Notes: generated from the sequence alone by a model not told the origin. DNA of 20,295 bases from Anaerolineaceae bacterium UBA700 (GCA_002298885.1 DBMK01000044.1:1-20295); one strand, 5' to 3'; shown: positions 1 through 7,134, counted from the stretch's first letter. Numbers and translations: made by a program.

Positions 1-51
1 ATAGAATATAAAAAATCGGCTGGCAGCACCAGCCGATTTTTTATATTCTAT
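1..51. terminator. Bidirectional intrinsic terminator, perfect 23-bp inverted repeat
   Basis: Positions 1-23 and 29-51 are exact reverse complements around a 5-nt loop (24-28). The stem core is GC-rich (ATCGGCTGG / CCAGCCGAT) and flanked by A and T runs, so each strand's transcript would end in a U-rich tail. The right arm contains the stop codon (TAG, 48-50) of the minus-strand hydrolase gene. It would end the four-gene minus-strand operon and could also stop plus-strand transcription entering from outside the window. Confidence 0.9.
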
Positions 52-782
52 TTGGCCAATTTTTCCAGTAGAGAAACCGTTGCATCTACGACCTGCTGCC
101 ATTGGCTCACCGGGGCAATCGTCGCCGGGTTGTCGCCGGGCTGGTCTCCATAGCTGCCGAATTGGGCGTGATTCCCGCCGCTGATGACTACGAAGTCGGT
201 TGTGGGCGGCAGAAGCTGTCTGGATGCCTCGATCTTTTCCGGGGTGGACAGGCCATCGCGGCTGGCGGAAATGAGGGTTATCCGCAGATCGCCGCGCTCG
301 GCCATCGAGGAAGGAGGATAAGCGGCCCAAAAGACCAGTCCCTGCGTTGCGCCGGGATGGTTGATAGCAAATTGAGCTGCCATCGAGCCGCCGAGTGAGT
401 GCCCGCCGATTGCCCAGGCCTTCACCTGCGGAAAGGCAGTGATTACCTGCTGAGCCTTTTCTACGCCGAAGACCGCCAGGTTGAGCGGCATGGGCACTAA
501 GACTACTTCATACCCGCGCCGTGCAACCATGCTTAACAAAGGAGCGTAGGAGCGGTAATCGACACGCCCGCCCGGGTAAAATATCAGGCCAACTTCGGGC
601 TGGGCGTCCTGCGGGCGAAAGACTGTCCAATCCGCATAGCTTTCGATGGCAACCCCCTCCCCACCCTTCATGGCCAGCAGCGCTTCTTGCGAAGGACCCT
701 GGGAGCTGGACGCCCAAAAGACAAATCCGCCGGCTGCCAGAACCAGCAGGATGACAAATCCTATAAGGACCTTTTTTACCAA
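48..782 (-). CDS. Membrane-anchored alpha/beta hydrolase
   Basis: This 244-residue protein resembles the Abhydrolase_5-type alpha/beta hydrolases. An N-terminal hydrophobic segment (about residues 4-24) looks like a signal anchor or uncleaved signal peptide, so the catalytic domain probably lies outside the cytoplasmic membrane. The nucleophile elbow GHSLGG puts the catalytic Ser near residue 129. Asp near 176 (ASRDG) and His near 205 (GGNHAQFG) complete a plausible triad. The substrate is unknown; an esterase or lipase-like role is inference. The chosen start is TTG at 782, because an excellent Shine-Dalgarno (AGGGAGG, 788-794) sits 5 nt upstream. An in-frame ATG at 830 overlaps the stop of the glycosylase gene (ATGA) and would add 16 polar residues before the anchor. 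It is the last gene of the efflux/TetR/UDG operon, and its stop lies inside the terminator hairpin. Confidence 0.85.
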   Translation of the reverse strand: MVKKVLIGFVILLVLAAGGFVFWASSSQGPSQEALLAMKGGEGVAIESYADWTVFRPQDAQPEVGLIFYPGGRVDYRSYAPLLSMVARRGYEVVLVPMPLNLAVFGVEKAQQVITAFPQVKAWAIGGHSLGGSMAAQFAINHPGATQGLVFWAAYPPSSMAERGDLRITLISASRDGLSTPEKIEASRQLLPPTTDFVVISGGNHAQFGSYGDQPGDNPATIAPVSQWQQVVDATVSLLEKLAK

Positions 783-787
783 TCCAT

Positions 788-794
788 CCTCCCT
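788..794 (-). promoter_or_regulatory. Shine-Dalgarno site deciding a TTG start
   Basis: The minus strand reads AGGGAGG, then ATGGA, then TTG (782-780). The 5-nt spacing from GGAGG is close to ideal. This supports the TTG over the upstream ATG at 830 as the start of the alpha/beta hydrolase, because the site would otherwise fall uselessly inside the coding region. Confidence 0.7.
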
Positions 795-826
795 AATTAA
801 CAGTGTTGAGTGTGGTTTAATCACCC

Positions 827-1513
827 TCATTCTAATAAATCTCTGGCCTGCGACCAGATTGCGTCAAACATCGAGACGGTCAGGCGGCCGGTTTGTGTGT
901 TTTGCCGGCTGGGATGATAAGACGCCAGCAGCCAGGGAAGTCCCTCCCCCAGGTCGTAGAGTCCGGCGTGTTTGAATTCCAGCGCCGGAATGGCGTGTCC
1001 CAGGGCGCGATAAACTGCAATGATATTGTCAAATCCAATTTTTCCGAGCGCCACGATGCCTTGCAGGCCGGTCAGCAGCTCTAGCTCCCTCAAGATGAAT
1101 GGGCGGCAATTGAGCATTTCCTGCGGAGAAGGCTTGTTATCCGGCGGGACGCAGCGACAGGTGGCGCTGATGAATACATCCTTAAGCTCCAGGCTGTCGT
1201 CGCGTGAGGTCGACGTCGGCTGGTTGGCAAAGCCGACGCGGTGCAGGGCAGCGTAGAGGAATTCTCCCGACGAATCGCCAGTGAACATGCGCCCGGTACG
1301 GTTTGACCCGTGAGCCCCAGGGGCCAGACCAAAGATTAACAGGCGCGCCTGTGCATCGCCAAAACCAGGAACGGGCTTCCCCCAATACTCCCAATCCCGA
1401 AAAGCCCGGCGCCGGGTGCGGGCCACTTCTTCACGGTAAGCAACCAGGCGCGGGCAGCGCCGGCAGGCAATGATTTCAGCGTTCAGTTTTTCCCAGCGAT
1501 CGGCCTGGCTCAT
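827..1513 (-). CDS. Family 5 uracil-DNA glycosylase (UDGb type)
   Basis: This 228-residue base-excision repair enzyme would remove uracil, and in characterised family 5 members also other deaminated or damaged bases, from DNA. Motif 1 is GLAPGAHGSNRTGRMFTGD (62-80), the family 5 form that lacks the classic catalytic Asp/Asn of other families. Motif 2 is HPSRQNT (200-206). Four Cys fit the 4Fe-4S ligand set: C17 and C20 (CRRC), C121 and C136. Length and motif order are normal for the family. The start ATG overlaps the TetR stop (ATGA, 1510-1513), so the two are probably translationally coupled. Sitting in a TetR/MFS efflux operon is unusual for a repair enzyme and may link it to a DNA-damaging or mutagenic inducer; that link is inference. 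Confidence 0.93.
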   Translation of the reverse strand: MSQADRWEKLNAEIIACRRCPRLVAYREEVARTRRRAFRDWEYWGKPVPGFGDAQARLLIFGLAPGAHGSNRTGRMFTGDSSGEFLYAALHRVGFANQPTSTSRDDSLELKDVFISATCRCVPPDNKPSPQEMLNCRPFILRELELLTGLQGIVALGKIGFDNIIAVYRALGHAIPALEFKHAGLYDLGEGLPWLLASYHPSRQNTQTGRLTVSMFDAIWSQARDLLE

Positions 1514-2097
1514 TTTACAATCCCTTCAAAAAAGATGCTGAGGATCAACTTTACAGTCTCATCGACTTGCAGACCCTCGCGCTCGAAGCCCGGAGAAAAG
1601 AAGGGATACATCATGCCCAGCAAAGTCCACACAACCAGGTGGACGTCGAACAGCCGGAATTCGCCGCCTGCAATCCCCTGCTCCAGGATGGCTTCGAATT
1701 TTCCGATGAACCTTTCGGCATAGATTGCCGCGAACCGTTGGCGGGCTTCTGTCCCCAGGTTAGGCATTTCCAGAGAGGCCAGGCGAATGATTCCGCGCTG
1801 TTCTGGAGGCTGGTCGAAGATGGCCTGCACGATAAGGGCTAGAGCCTGGCGCGCCGTGCTGCTCTGTTCGCGGCAGCGCTCGATCAGGGCGTCCATTTCG
1901 TCCAGGTAACCGCTCAACACGGCCAGGATCAGGTCTTCTTTATCCTTGAAGTGGTAATACAGGGCGGCCTTGGTGATCCCGCATGCTTCGGCAATCTCGC
2001 GCATCGAAATGCCGTTGTAGCCGTGGATTACAAAGCGGCTGGCCGCCTCGGCCAGGATGCGGAAGCGCATGCCTGCTATGATTTCCTGTTCTACCAT
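1510..2097 (-). CDS. TetR/AcrR family transcriptional regulator
   Basis: This 195-residue protein has an N-terminal TetR helix-turn-helix (about residues 12-58), with the typical sequence SMREIAEACGITKAALYYHF followed by KDKEDL. The remaining roughly 130 residues form the helical ligand-binding and dimerisation domain, which varies in this family. It starts 10 bp after the MFS stop, and its Shine-Dalgarno (GAAAGG) overlaps that stop. Its own stop overlaps the UDG start by 4 nt. By position it most likely represses its own operon by binding the palindrome at 3529-3548 just downstream of the promoter, and is released by a substrate of the pump. The ligand cannot be read from the sequence. Confidence 0.93.
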   Translation of the reverse strand: MVEQEIIAGMRFRILAEAASRFVIHGYNGISMREIAEACGITKAALYYHFKDKEDLILAVLSGYLDEMDALIERCREQSSTARQALALIVQAIFDQPPEQRGIIRLASLEMPNLGTEARQRFAAIYAERFIGKFEAILEQGIAGGEFRLFDVHLVVWTLLGMMYPFFSPGFEREGLQVDETVKLILSIFFEGIVK

Positions 2098-2107
2098 GGC
2101 TGGCCTT

Positions 2108-3508
2108 TCAAGCCGTACGCGGTTGGGTAATATTTTCGTGGCTGCGGACCGTTTCCTGCTCGGCCGAGCGGTTCTTCAGGCCCATTGCCAAAAGCACCAG
2201 AACCACGCCGAAAACGCCGGTTACCAGGAAGGCTGAAGAATAGCCGAATACCCCGCCCCCCTGCGAATCGGCCACCGCTCCAACCAGGGCGCTGCCGAGG
2301 AGCTGCCCGATGCTGCCAAACAACGCCACGGCGCCCTGGGCCACGGACCGGTCCGCAGGTGCGGCTTCGTTGAGCATGATATAGCGCATCGGCGCCCCCA
2401 ACAGGGCGGATAGCCCCAATCCGATACAAACGCCCGCAAGAATAAACATGGGCAGTACGGATGCATCGGTGCCCAGCAAAAACAGGCCAATCACCAGGAT
2501 CACAGAACCGGTCAGAATGACCATCCTGGACCCAAACTTATCCAGCAAGCGCCCGACGGTGGGCGAGCCAACCGCCATCGCCAACACCACCGGCATCAAC
2601 AGGAAGGCGGCCTCAGAACTTTTGATCTTGAACGCGCTGACCGCCAGGTTGGGCATGAAGACCAGGCTGGATTCGCCAAACCCCGCCCCAAGCGACAGGA
2701 AATAAGTGAGTACCATCTGCCGCTTGCCGAACAGGCTCAAGCGTAAAACCGGATTTGGAGCGCGGTTTTCGACGATAATGAACACTGCCAGGCAAACCGC
2801 AAACGCCAGAAATAGCGGCCAGACAGAGAGAGAGCTGAAGCTGCCAAGGAAATCTCGCGTGTCGATCTGGCTGATTCCCAGGGCCAGGCTGGCTAAAGTT
2901 CCAGCCAGGAAGAGCATGCCTGCCCAATCGAAGCGGCTAACCCTCGCCGGCCGAGTTGTAGGTAGAATGCGCAGGCTTAGCACGACGATAGCGGCTGCAA
3001 TAGGCAGGTTGACGATGAACAGCCACTGCCAACCGGCCATCAGCAGCACGCCGCCGATGATCGGCCCAACGATAAAGGCCACCCCAAACACCGCGCCGAT
3101 CAGTCCCAGGGCGCTGCCGCGCTTTTCCGGGGGAAAAGTATCGCCGATGACCGCACTGGCGACCGGAAAGATGCCGCCGGCGCCAAACCCCTGGATTGCC
3201 CGCCCCGCCAAAAGGACCCCGAAATTGGGCGATAGAAAGACGATCAGCGAGCCGACGGCAAACAGGGTGACATCGACGATGTAGATCGTTCGCCGGCCAA
3301 AGAGATCGGAGAGCTTGGACATCAGCGGCGTGCCGATCAGGTTGAACAGTACGTAGGTCGAGAACATCCAGGTCAGCAGACGGTCGCTGATCTGGAAATA
3401 TTTTTGAATGGAGGGCAATGCAGGGCCGACGATGGCGATATCCAGGGCGCCCATCAACACGCCCAGGAACAGCACGGCCAGGATCTTGTTTCGCTGCTTT
3501 TCTTCCAT
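2108..3508 (-). CDS. MFS drug efflux transporter, DHA2 (EmrB/QacA-like)
   Basis: A 466-residue integral membrane protein of the major facilitator superfamily, expected to export drugs or toxic compounds in exchange for protons. Visible signatures are motif A near the TM2-TM3 loop (SKLSDLFGRR), the motif B region (RAIQGFGAGG), the antiporter motif C (VFGVAFIVGPIIGG) and the DHA2-typical GWQWLFIVNLP. Hydrophobic segments run through the whole protein and suit the 14-helix class, although I did not count helices rigorously. The chosen start is ATG at 3508, because GGAGG lies 7 nt upstream. A TTG at 3514 in the same frame sits only 1 nt after that site. It is the first gene of the operon and directly precedes its presumed TetR repressor. 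Confidence 0.93.
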   Translation of the reverse strand: MEEKQRNKILAVLFLGVLMGALDIAIVGPALPSIQKYFQISDRLLTWMFSTYVLFNLIGTPLMSKLSDLFGRRTIYIVDVTLFAVGSLIVFLSPNFGVLLAGRAIQGFGAGGIFPVASAVIGDTFPPEKRGSALGLIGAVFGVAFIVGPIIGGVLLMAGWQWLFIVNLPIAAAIVVLSLRILPTTRPARVSRFDWAGMLFLAGTLASLALGISQIDTRDFLGSFSSLSVWPLFLAFAVCLAVFIIVENRAPNPVLRLSLFGKRQMVLTYFLSLGAGFGESSLVFMPNLAVSAFKIKSSEAAFLLMPVVLAMAVGSPTVGRLLDKFGSRMVILTGSVILVIGLFLLGTDASVLPMFILAGVCIGLGLSALLGAPMRYIMLNEAAPADRSVAQGAVALFGSIGQLLGSALVGAVADSQGGGVFGYSSAFLVTGVFGVVLVLLAMGLKNRSAEQETVRSHENITQPRTA

Positions 3509-3528
3509 ACACAAACCTCCGCAAATTC

Positions 3529-3548
3529 TACTTACCGACCGGTAAGTA
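3529..3548. promoter_or_regulatory. Palindromic operator, probably for the TetR regulator
   Basis: TACTTACCG-AC-CGGTAAGTA is an inverted repeat with perfect 9-bp arms and a 2-bp centre. It lies about 10 bp downstream of the -10 box at 3559-3564 and upstream of the MFS Shine-Dalgarno, so a bound dimer would block initiation or early elongation. Operators of this size and position are usual for TetR/AcrR repressors. The assignment to this particular TetR is inference from position. Confidence 0.8.
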
Positions 3549-3558
3549 AGTTGAGCGG

Positions 3559-3587
3559 ATTATAAAATTATCCAATAGCATTGTCAA
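3559..3587 (-). promoter_or_regulatory. Consensus sigma70-type promoter of the efflux operon
   Basis: On the minus strand TTGACA (3587-3582) and TATAAT (3564-3559) are separated by exactly 17 nt. Both hexamers match the consensus fully. Transcription would start near 3552, just before the operator. A promoter this strong followed at once by an operator fits a tightly repressed, inducible operon. Confidence 0.88.
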
Positions 3588-3627
3588 GATATACAGAATT
3601 AGAAAATATTAATTTTGAAATATTTTC

Positions 3628-3778
3628 ACCACTGAGGCACATAGGGCACTGAGAAATACTTTAACCACTAATTTCGCAAATAAAAAATAAATTTCCACTA
3701 TTTTTTTCGTGTAATTATTTTTGTATTCGTGTAATTAGCGGATAAGGTTTTTCTCAGTGCCCTCCGTGCCTCAGTGGT
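3628..3778. repeat. Long imperfect inverted repeat with nested repeats, intergenic
   Basis: The outer arms 3628-3656 and 3750-3778 are 29 nt each and complementary except for 2 positions (AT against GG near the middle). Inside is a second, weaker inverted relation: CCACTAATTTCGCAAAT near 3665-3681 against ATTCGTGTAATTAGCGG near 3725-3741. TTCGTGTAATTA also occurs twice as a direct repeat. It fills most of the 240-bp gap between the zinc-ribbon gene end and the efflux promoter, and encodes nothing evident. It could be a non-autonomous mobile palindromic element or a structured 3' region of the zinc-ribbon transcript. Confidence 0.8.
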
Positions 3779-3788
3779 AAATCTTATC

Positions 3789-4160
3789 CTAATGGAAGAA
3801 ATTGCGCACCAGGACCGTCATGCAAAGGCAGGTGAGGCAGAAGACGCTGGCAACGACAAGGCCAATGATCAGCCACAACCGCTGGCCACTGAAACGGCCG
3901 GGCTGGGGCGAGGTATACGACTGGAAAGTGGTATCGACCGGGGTCTGGGTAAAGCCCCCCAGTTCGGAGCTTGGCGTCGGCTCAACCGGCGCGGGCTCCG
4001 CAGCCATTTCCTCAACCTTCGAAGCAACCTTGAATGCGGGCTGCACCCCATCCATATTGACCTCAAAATGCGTCGAGCAGTACGGGCAGGTGATCTGCCC
4101 CCCGCTCGAGCTGACGCTGATTTGGGCCCCGCATGCCGGACAATTTGTCTGGATATCCAT
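3789..4160 (-). CDS. Small zinc-ribbon protein with C-terminal membrane anchor
   Basis: This 123-residue protein of unknown function has an N-terminal zinc ribbon, CPAC (C7, C10) and CPYC (C25, C28), spaced as in rubredoxin-like knuckles. A Pro/Glu/Ser/Thr-rich linker (about 45-90) follows, then one strongly hydrophobic helix (about 94-118) containing three Cys, and a short VRNFFH tail. The layout suggests a cytoplasmic zinc ribbon tethered to the membrane. The start at 4160 has a strong AGGAGG about 7 nt upstream. It begins 10 bp after the queA stop, so the two are probably co-transcribed. I cannot name a function. Confidence 0.8.
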   Translation of the reverse strand: MDIQTNCPACGAQISVSSSGGQITCPYCSTHFEVNMDGVQPAFKVASKVEEMAAEPAPVEPTPSSELGGFTQTPVDTTFQSYTSPQPGRFSGQRLWLIIGLVVASVFCLTCLCMTVLVRNFFH

Positions 4161-4170
4161 TCCCTTCCTC

Positions 4171-5190
4171 CTAGAGTATTAACATGGCATCGCCGAATGA
4201 ATAAAATCGATACTCGCGGCGGACAGCTTCCGCGTATGCCTGCAAGATGCACTCACGCCCGGTAAAAGCACTCACCAGCATTAAAAGGGTCGAACGTGGC
4301 AGGTGAAAATTGGTAACCATGCCGTCTACCGCCTTGAAGCTGTGGCCTGGGAGGATAAAAAGGCTGGTCGCGCCGCTGAAAGGCGCCACGGCATCGCCGG
4401 GGAGGGCGTGTTGGGCGGCGGTTTCGAGCGTGCGTACGCTGGTGGTGCCCACCGCCAGAATTCGCCCGCCGTCGCGTTTTGCCCGGTTGATCGCCGCAGC
4501 GGCATCCGGCAGCAACTCGCACCATTCGGTGTGAATCACGTGGCTTTGCGGGTCATCCTCGGTAACCGGGGCGAAGGTATCCAGGCCCACGTGCAGGGTC
4601 AGGCGAGTAAATTGGATGCCCAGTGCTTCGAGCTTCTGCATCAATTCCGGCGTGAAATGCAAACCGGCCGTCGGCGCAGCGGCCGAGCCGGCGCGCTCGG
4701 CATAGACGGTCTGGTAGCGCTCCTGGTCCGTCAAGGCAGTATGGATGTATGGCGGCAAGGGCATTTGACCGTATCGAACCAGGTAGGGTTCAACCGGCGC
4801 CGAGAAACGCACCCGCCGGCGGGAACCCTCTAATACCTGCACCACCTCGGCTTTCAATCCATTTTCCAGCTCAAGCGCCTTTCCGGCGACCAGGCCTTTC
4901 CCGCCCACCAGGGCTTCCCAGGTGCATTCGTCCTCCCGGCGCAAAAGCAGCAGCTCCACCCGCCCGCCGGTCGGCTTGCGGGCAAAGATGCGCGCCGGGA
5001 TGACCCGCGTCTGGTTGATCACCAGCAGGTCGCCGGGCCGCAGATACCGGTCGATTTCCCAGAACGTGGAATGCTCCATCTCCTGGCAGTCCCGGCGCAG
5101 CACCAGCAGCCGCGAGGCATGCCGCGGCTCCAGCGGTGTCTGGGCGATCCGTTCAGGCGGTAGGACGTAGTCGAAATCGTCAGTACGCAT
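4171..5190 (-). CDS. queA: S-adenosylmethionine:tRNA ribosyltransferase-isomerase
   Basis: QueA transfers and isomerises the ribosyl group of SAM onto 7-aminomethyl-7-deazaguanine at tRNA position 34, forming epoxyqueuosine. The 339-residue length is normal. The characteristic start MRTDDFDYVLPPERIAQ is present. So are conserved stretches such as GDLLVINQTRVIPARI, PLPPYI, TAGLHFTPEL, LHVGLDTFAPV, HTEW, GGRILAVGTTSVRTLE and VTNFHLPRSTLLMLVSAFTG. No clear Shine-Dalgarno is seen before the ATG at 5190, but the N-terminus matches the family exactly. It lies downstream of ruvB on the same strand, separated by 155 bp of repeats. ruvB-queA adjacency is common in bacteria. No other queuosine gene is in the window. 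Confidence 0.96.
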   Translation of the reverse strand: MRTDDFDYVLPPERIAQTPLEPRHASRLLVLRRDCQEMEHSTFWEIDRYLRPGDLLVINQTRVIPARIFARKPTGGRVELLLLRREDECTWEALVGGKGLVAGKALELENGLKAEVVQVLEGSRRRVRFSAPVEPYLVRYGQMPLPPYIHTALTDQERYQTVYAERAGSAAAPTAGLHFTPELMQKLEALGIQFTRLTLHVGLDTFAPVTEDDPQSHVIHTEWCELLPDAAAAINRAKRDGGRILAVGTTSVRTLETAAQHALPGDAVAPFSGATSLFILPGHSFKAVDGMVTNFHLPRSTLLMLVSAFTGRECILQAYAEAVRREYRFYSFGDAMLIL

Positions 5191-5207
5191 ATTGATAGTT
5201 GAAACTT

Positions 5208-5303
5208 ATCCACGAATTGCACGAATTTTAACGAATGACGCAAATTTGCATTATTAAAAACTTTATTCGTGTGGCTTCGTTTCCATTAGCGAAATTCGTG
5301 GAT
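5208..5303. repeat. Palindromic intergenic repeat of the CCACGAATT / AATTCGTGG type
   Basis: The outer arms ATCCACGAATT (5208-5218) and AATTCGTGGAT (5293-5303) are exact reverse complements. Between them are further short cognate units (GCACGAATT, ACGAAT, TATTCGTG, TTAGCGAAATT). The unit vocabulary overlaps that of the repeat at 3628-3778 (TATTCGTGT, GCGAAATT), so the two are probably related. No open reading frame of note is inside. Confidence 0.7.
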
Positions 5304-5312
5304 TCGCTTTTA

Positions 5313-5333
5313 CTGTAAACTGTGAACTGTAAA
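5313..5333. repeat. Three tandem 7-nt units
   Basis: The sequence reads CTGTAAA, CTGTGAA, CTGTAAA in tandem, just before the ruvB stop codon. It adjoins the palindromic repeat at 5208-5303 and may be part of the same intergenic element. No function can be read from it. Confidence 0.65.
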
Positions 5334-5345
5334 CTTAAACCACTT

Positions 5346-6377
5346 TCACGGAATCAGCCTGGGTTGCTGCTCGTTCTGGTCGTAGGGCAGACCCAGATGG
5401 TCGTACGCCAGGCGGGTAGCCACGCGTCCCTGGGGAGTGCGGTTGAGAAAACCGAGCTGGAGCAGGTACGGCTCGACGACTTCCATGATCGTATCTGGTT
5501 CCTCGCTGATCGAAGCGGCGATGGTGCTCAACCCAACCGGCCCGCCATTGTATTTTTGGATGATGGTGCGCAGGACGCGCACGTCCACGTCGTCCAGGCC
5601 CAGCCGGTCCACGTTGAGCAGGTTGAGCGCTTCGCCGGCGGAGGAACGGTTAACCACGCCATCCGAGCGTACCTGGGAATAATCACGCACCCGACGTAAC
5701 AGGCGCAGCGCCACCCGCGGTGTGCCGCGCGCCCGGCGGGCAACCTCATCAATGCCATCCTCCTCGGCCCTCACGCCCATCTTGCCGGCAGCCCGGCGTA
5801 CGATGTCCTGCATGGCGGCCAGGTCGTAATAATCCAGGCGGTAGACCGCCCCAAACCGCGCTCGCAGCGGCGAGCTGATCAATGCCAGGCGGGTAGTGGC
5901 CCCAATCACCGTGAAGCGCGGCAGTTTGAGGCGTAAATTGCGCGCCGAGGGCCCCTTGCCGATGATGATATCCAACGAATAATCCTCCATCGCCGGGTAG
6001 AGAACTTCCTCGATCGTCTTTCCCAGCCGGTGGATTTCGTCGATGAACAGGATATCCGCCGCCCGCAGGTTGGTCAGGATGGCCGCCAGGTCGCCGGTGC
6101 GCTCCAGCGCCGGCCCGGCGGTGATCTTGATGTTGACGCCCATCTCGTTGGCCAAAACGTGGGCCAGGGTAGTCTTGCCAAGGCCAGGCGGGCCGTAGAA
6201 CAGCACATGGTCCAGCGGCTCGCTGCGCTGGCGGGCAGCGTCGATCAGGATGCGCAGGTTCTCTTTTACCTGGTCCTGGCCGATCAATTCCTTGAGCGTT
6301 TTCGGCCGCAGTGCCGGGTCGAAGCGGTCGTCTGGCCTGGCTTCGGGGTCGATCAAGCGGTTGGGGGATTCTGTCAT
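5346..6377 (-). CDS. ruvB: Holliday junction branch migration helicase RuvB
   Basis: A 343-residue AAA+ motor that, with RuvA, drives branch migration of Holliday junctions in recombination and repair. Walker A is GPPGLGKT (62-69), Walker B LFIDEIH (110-116) and sensor 1 GATTR (159-163). The arginine-finger segment LRARFG (171-176) and the C-terminal winged helix (from about residue 260, containing [11 protein letters not shown] and RTPQGRVAT) are all present. Length is normal. The N-terminus [17 protein letters not shown] is typical of the family. There is no Shine-Dalgarno, and a TATAAT box ends only 7 nt before the ATG, which suggests a leaderless transcript. It is divergent from upp. ruvA and ruvC are not in the window. 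Confidence 0.97.
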   Translation of the reverse strand: MTESPNRLIDPEARPDDRFDPALRPKTLKELIGQDQVKENLRILIDAARQRSEPLDHVLFYGPPGLGKTTLAHVLANEMGVNIKITAGPALERTGDLAAILTNLRAADILFIDEIHRLGKTIEEVLYPAMEDYSLDIIIGKGPSARNLRLKLPRFTVIGATTRLALISSPLRARFGAVYRLDYYDLAAMQDIVRRAAGKMGVRAEEDGIDEVARRARGTPRVALRLLRRVRDYSQVRSDGVVNRSSAGEALNLLNVDRLGLDDVDVRVLRTIIQKYNGGPVGLSTIAASISEEPDTIMEVVEPYLLQLGFLNRTPQGRVATRLAYDHLGLPYDQNEQQPRLIP

Positions 6378-6384
6378 GGGATAG

Positions 6385-6413
6385 ATTATACACGGAATTG
6401 ATTTTGCGGTCCT
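6385..6413 (-). promoter_or_regulatory. Probable ruvB promoter (leaderless)
   Basis: The minus strand has a perfect -10 TATAAT at 6390-6385. A weak -35 candidate (AGGACC, 6413-6408, matching TTGACA at 3 of 6) sits 17 nt upstream. Initiation 7-8 nt after the -10 would fall on or one base before the ruvB ATG (6377). The -35 assignment is weak. Confidence 0.6.
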
Positions 6414-6463
6414 CTCCAGGCCGCTCGATTATTAAAAAATCACCGGCGCCTTCCAGTTATGAC

Positions 6464-6469
6464 TATAAT
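6464..6469 (+). promoter_or_regulatory. -10 element of the upp promoter
   Basis: A perfect TATAAT lies 28 nt upstream of the chosen upp ATG (6498), which would give a 5' leader of about 22 nt. No convincing -35 hexamer is visible at 16-18 nt spacing. Its position inside the longer possible reading frame starting at 6459 argues that the true start is 6498. Confidence 0.55.
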
Positions 6470-6497
6470 AGGTGCAACCTTGAAAGCGGAGACCCCC

Positions 6498-7124
6498 ATG
6501 GCGAATATTATGGTGTCCAGTCATCCTTTGATCCAGCACAAGCTGGCCAAGCTGCGCAACGTGGAAACGAAACCAAAGAAATTCCGCGAGCTGGTGCGTG
6601 AAATTGCAGGCTTGCTGGCCTACGAAGCCACCGCCGACCTGGCCGTGCTGCCCACCCAGGTCCAGACGCCGCTGGCCATTGCCCCCGGAGCGGAGCTGCA
6701 GGAGAAGATCGGGCTGGTGCCGATCCTGCGGGCCGGCCTGGGGATGGTTGAAGGGGTGTGGGAGTTGATGCCCTCCTCCGAGGTCTGGCACATTGGCCTG
6801 TATCGAGACGAGAAGACCCTGCGCCCGGTGCAGTACTACAATAAGCTGCCCGTGTCCCCAACCGTCTCGGTCTGCCTGATCCTGGACCCGATGCTCGCCA
6901 CCGGCGGTTCGGCGGTGGCAACCGTCGACATCCTCAAGAACTGGGGCGTGGTGAAGATCAAATTCGTCGGCCTGATTGGAGCGCCGGAGGGCATCGCCCA
7001 CCTGAGCAAGCACCACCCGGACGTGCCGATCCACCTGGCCGCAGTCGATGACCACCTTAACGAGCGTGGTTACATCGTGCCTGGTCTGGGTGACGCCGGA
7101 GACCGCCAGTTCGGAACTGGATAA
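6498..7124 (+). CDS. upp: Uracil phosphoribosyltransferase
   Basis: Upp salvages uracil by joining it to PRPP to make UMP. The 208-residue protein is of normal length. It carries HPLIQHKL (9-16), the PRPP-binding loop DPMLATGGS (130-138) and the C-terminal uracil-binding region [12 protein letters not shown] (196-207). The start at 6498 ([16 protein letters not shown]) places HPLIQHKL at the same distance from the N-terminus as in well-known UPRTs and follows a GCGGAG Shine-Dalgarno. An upstream in-frame ATG at 6459 overlaps the promoter and is less likely. It is the only protein-coding gene called on the plus strand. It is divergent from ruvB and convergent with moaA. Confidence 0.96.
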   Translation: MANIMVSSHPLIQHKLAKLRNVETKPKKFRELVREIAGLLAYEATADLAVLPTQVQTPLAIAPGAELQEKIGLVPILRAGLGMVEGVWELMPSSEVWHIGLYRDEKTLRPVQYYNKLPVSPTVSVCLILDPMLATGGSAVATVDILKNWGVVKIKFVGLIGAPEGIAHLSKHHPDVPIHLAAVDDHLNERGYIVPGLGDAGDRQFGTG

Positions 7125-7134
7125 TTTCTTAATA

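Noticed and set aside
2706..3284. 192-codon plus-strand open frame
   Set aside because: It is antisense to the MFS gene, rich in Arg/Pro/Ser from reversed hydrophobic codons, and has no Shine-Dalgarno or recognisable domain.
4303..4833. 176-codon plus-strand open frame
   Set aside because: It is antisense to queA and has no independent coding evidence.
5313..5333. Possible CRISPR-like or iteron repeat
   Set aside because: There are only three contiguous 7-nt units with no spacers and no initiator or cas gene nearby.
5191..5345. preQ1-type riboswitch controlling queA
   Set aside because: The gap is occupied by palindromic and tandem repeats. I see no aptamer-like conserved core before the queA start.
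827..7124. Functional link between uracil-DNA glycosylase and upp as a uracil module
   Set aside because: They are over 5 kb apart on opposite strands with separate promoters and terminators. The shared word uracil is coincidence.
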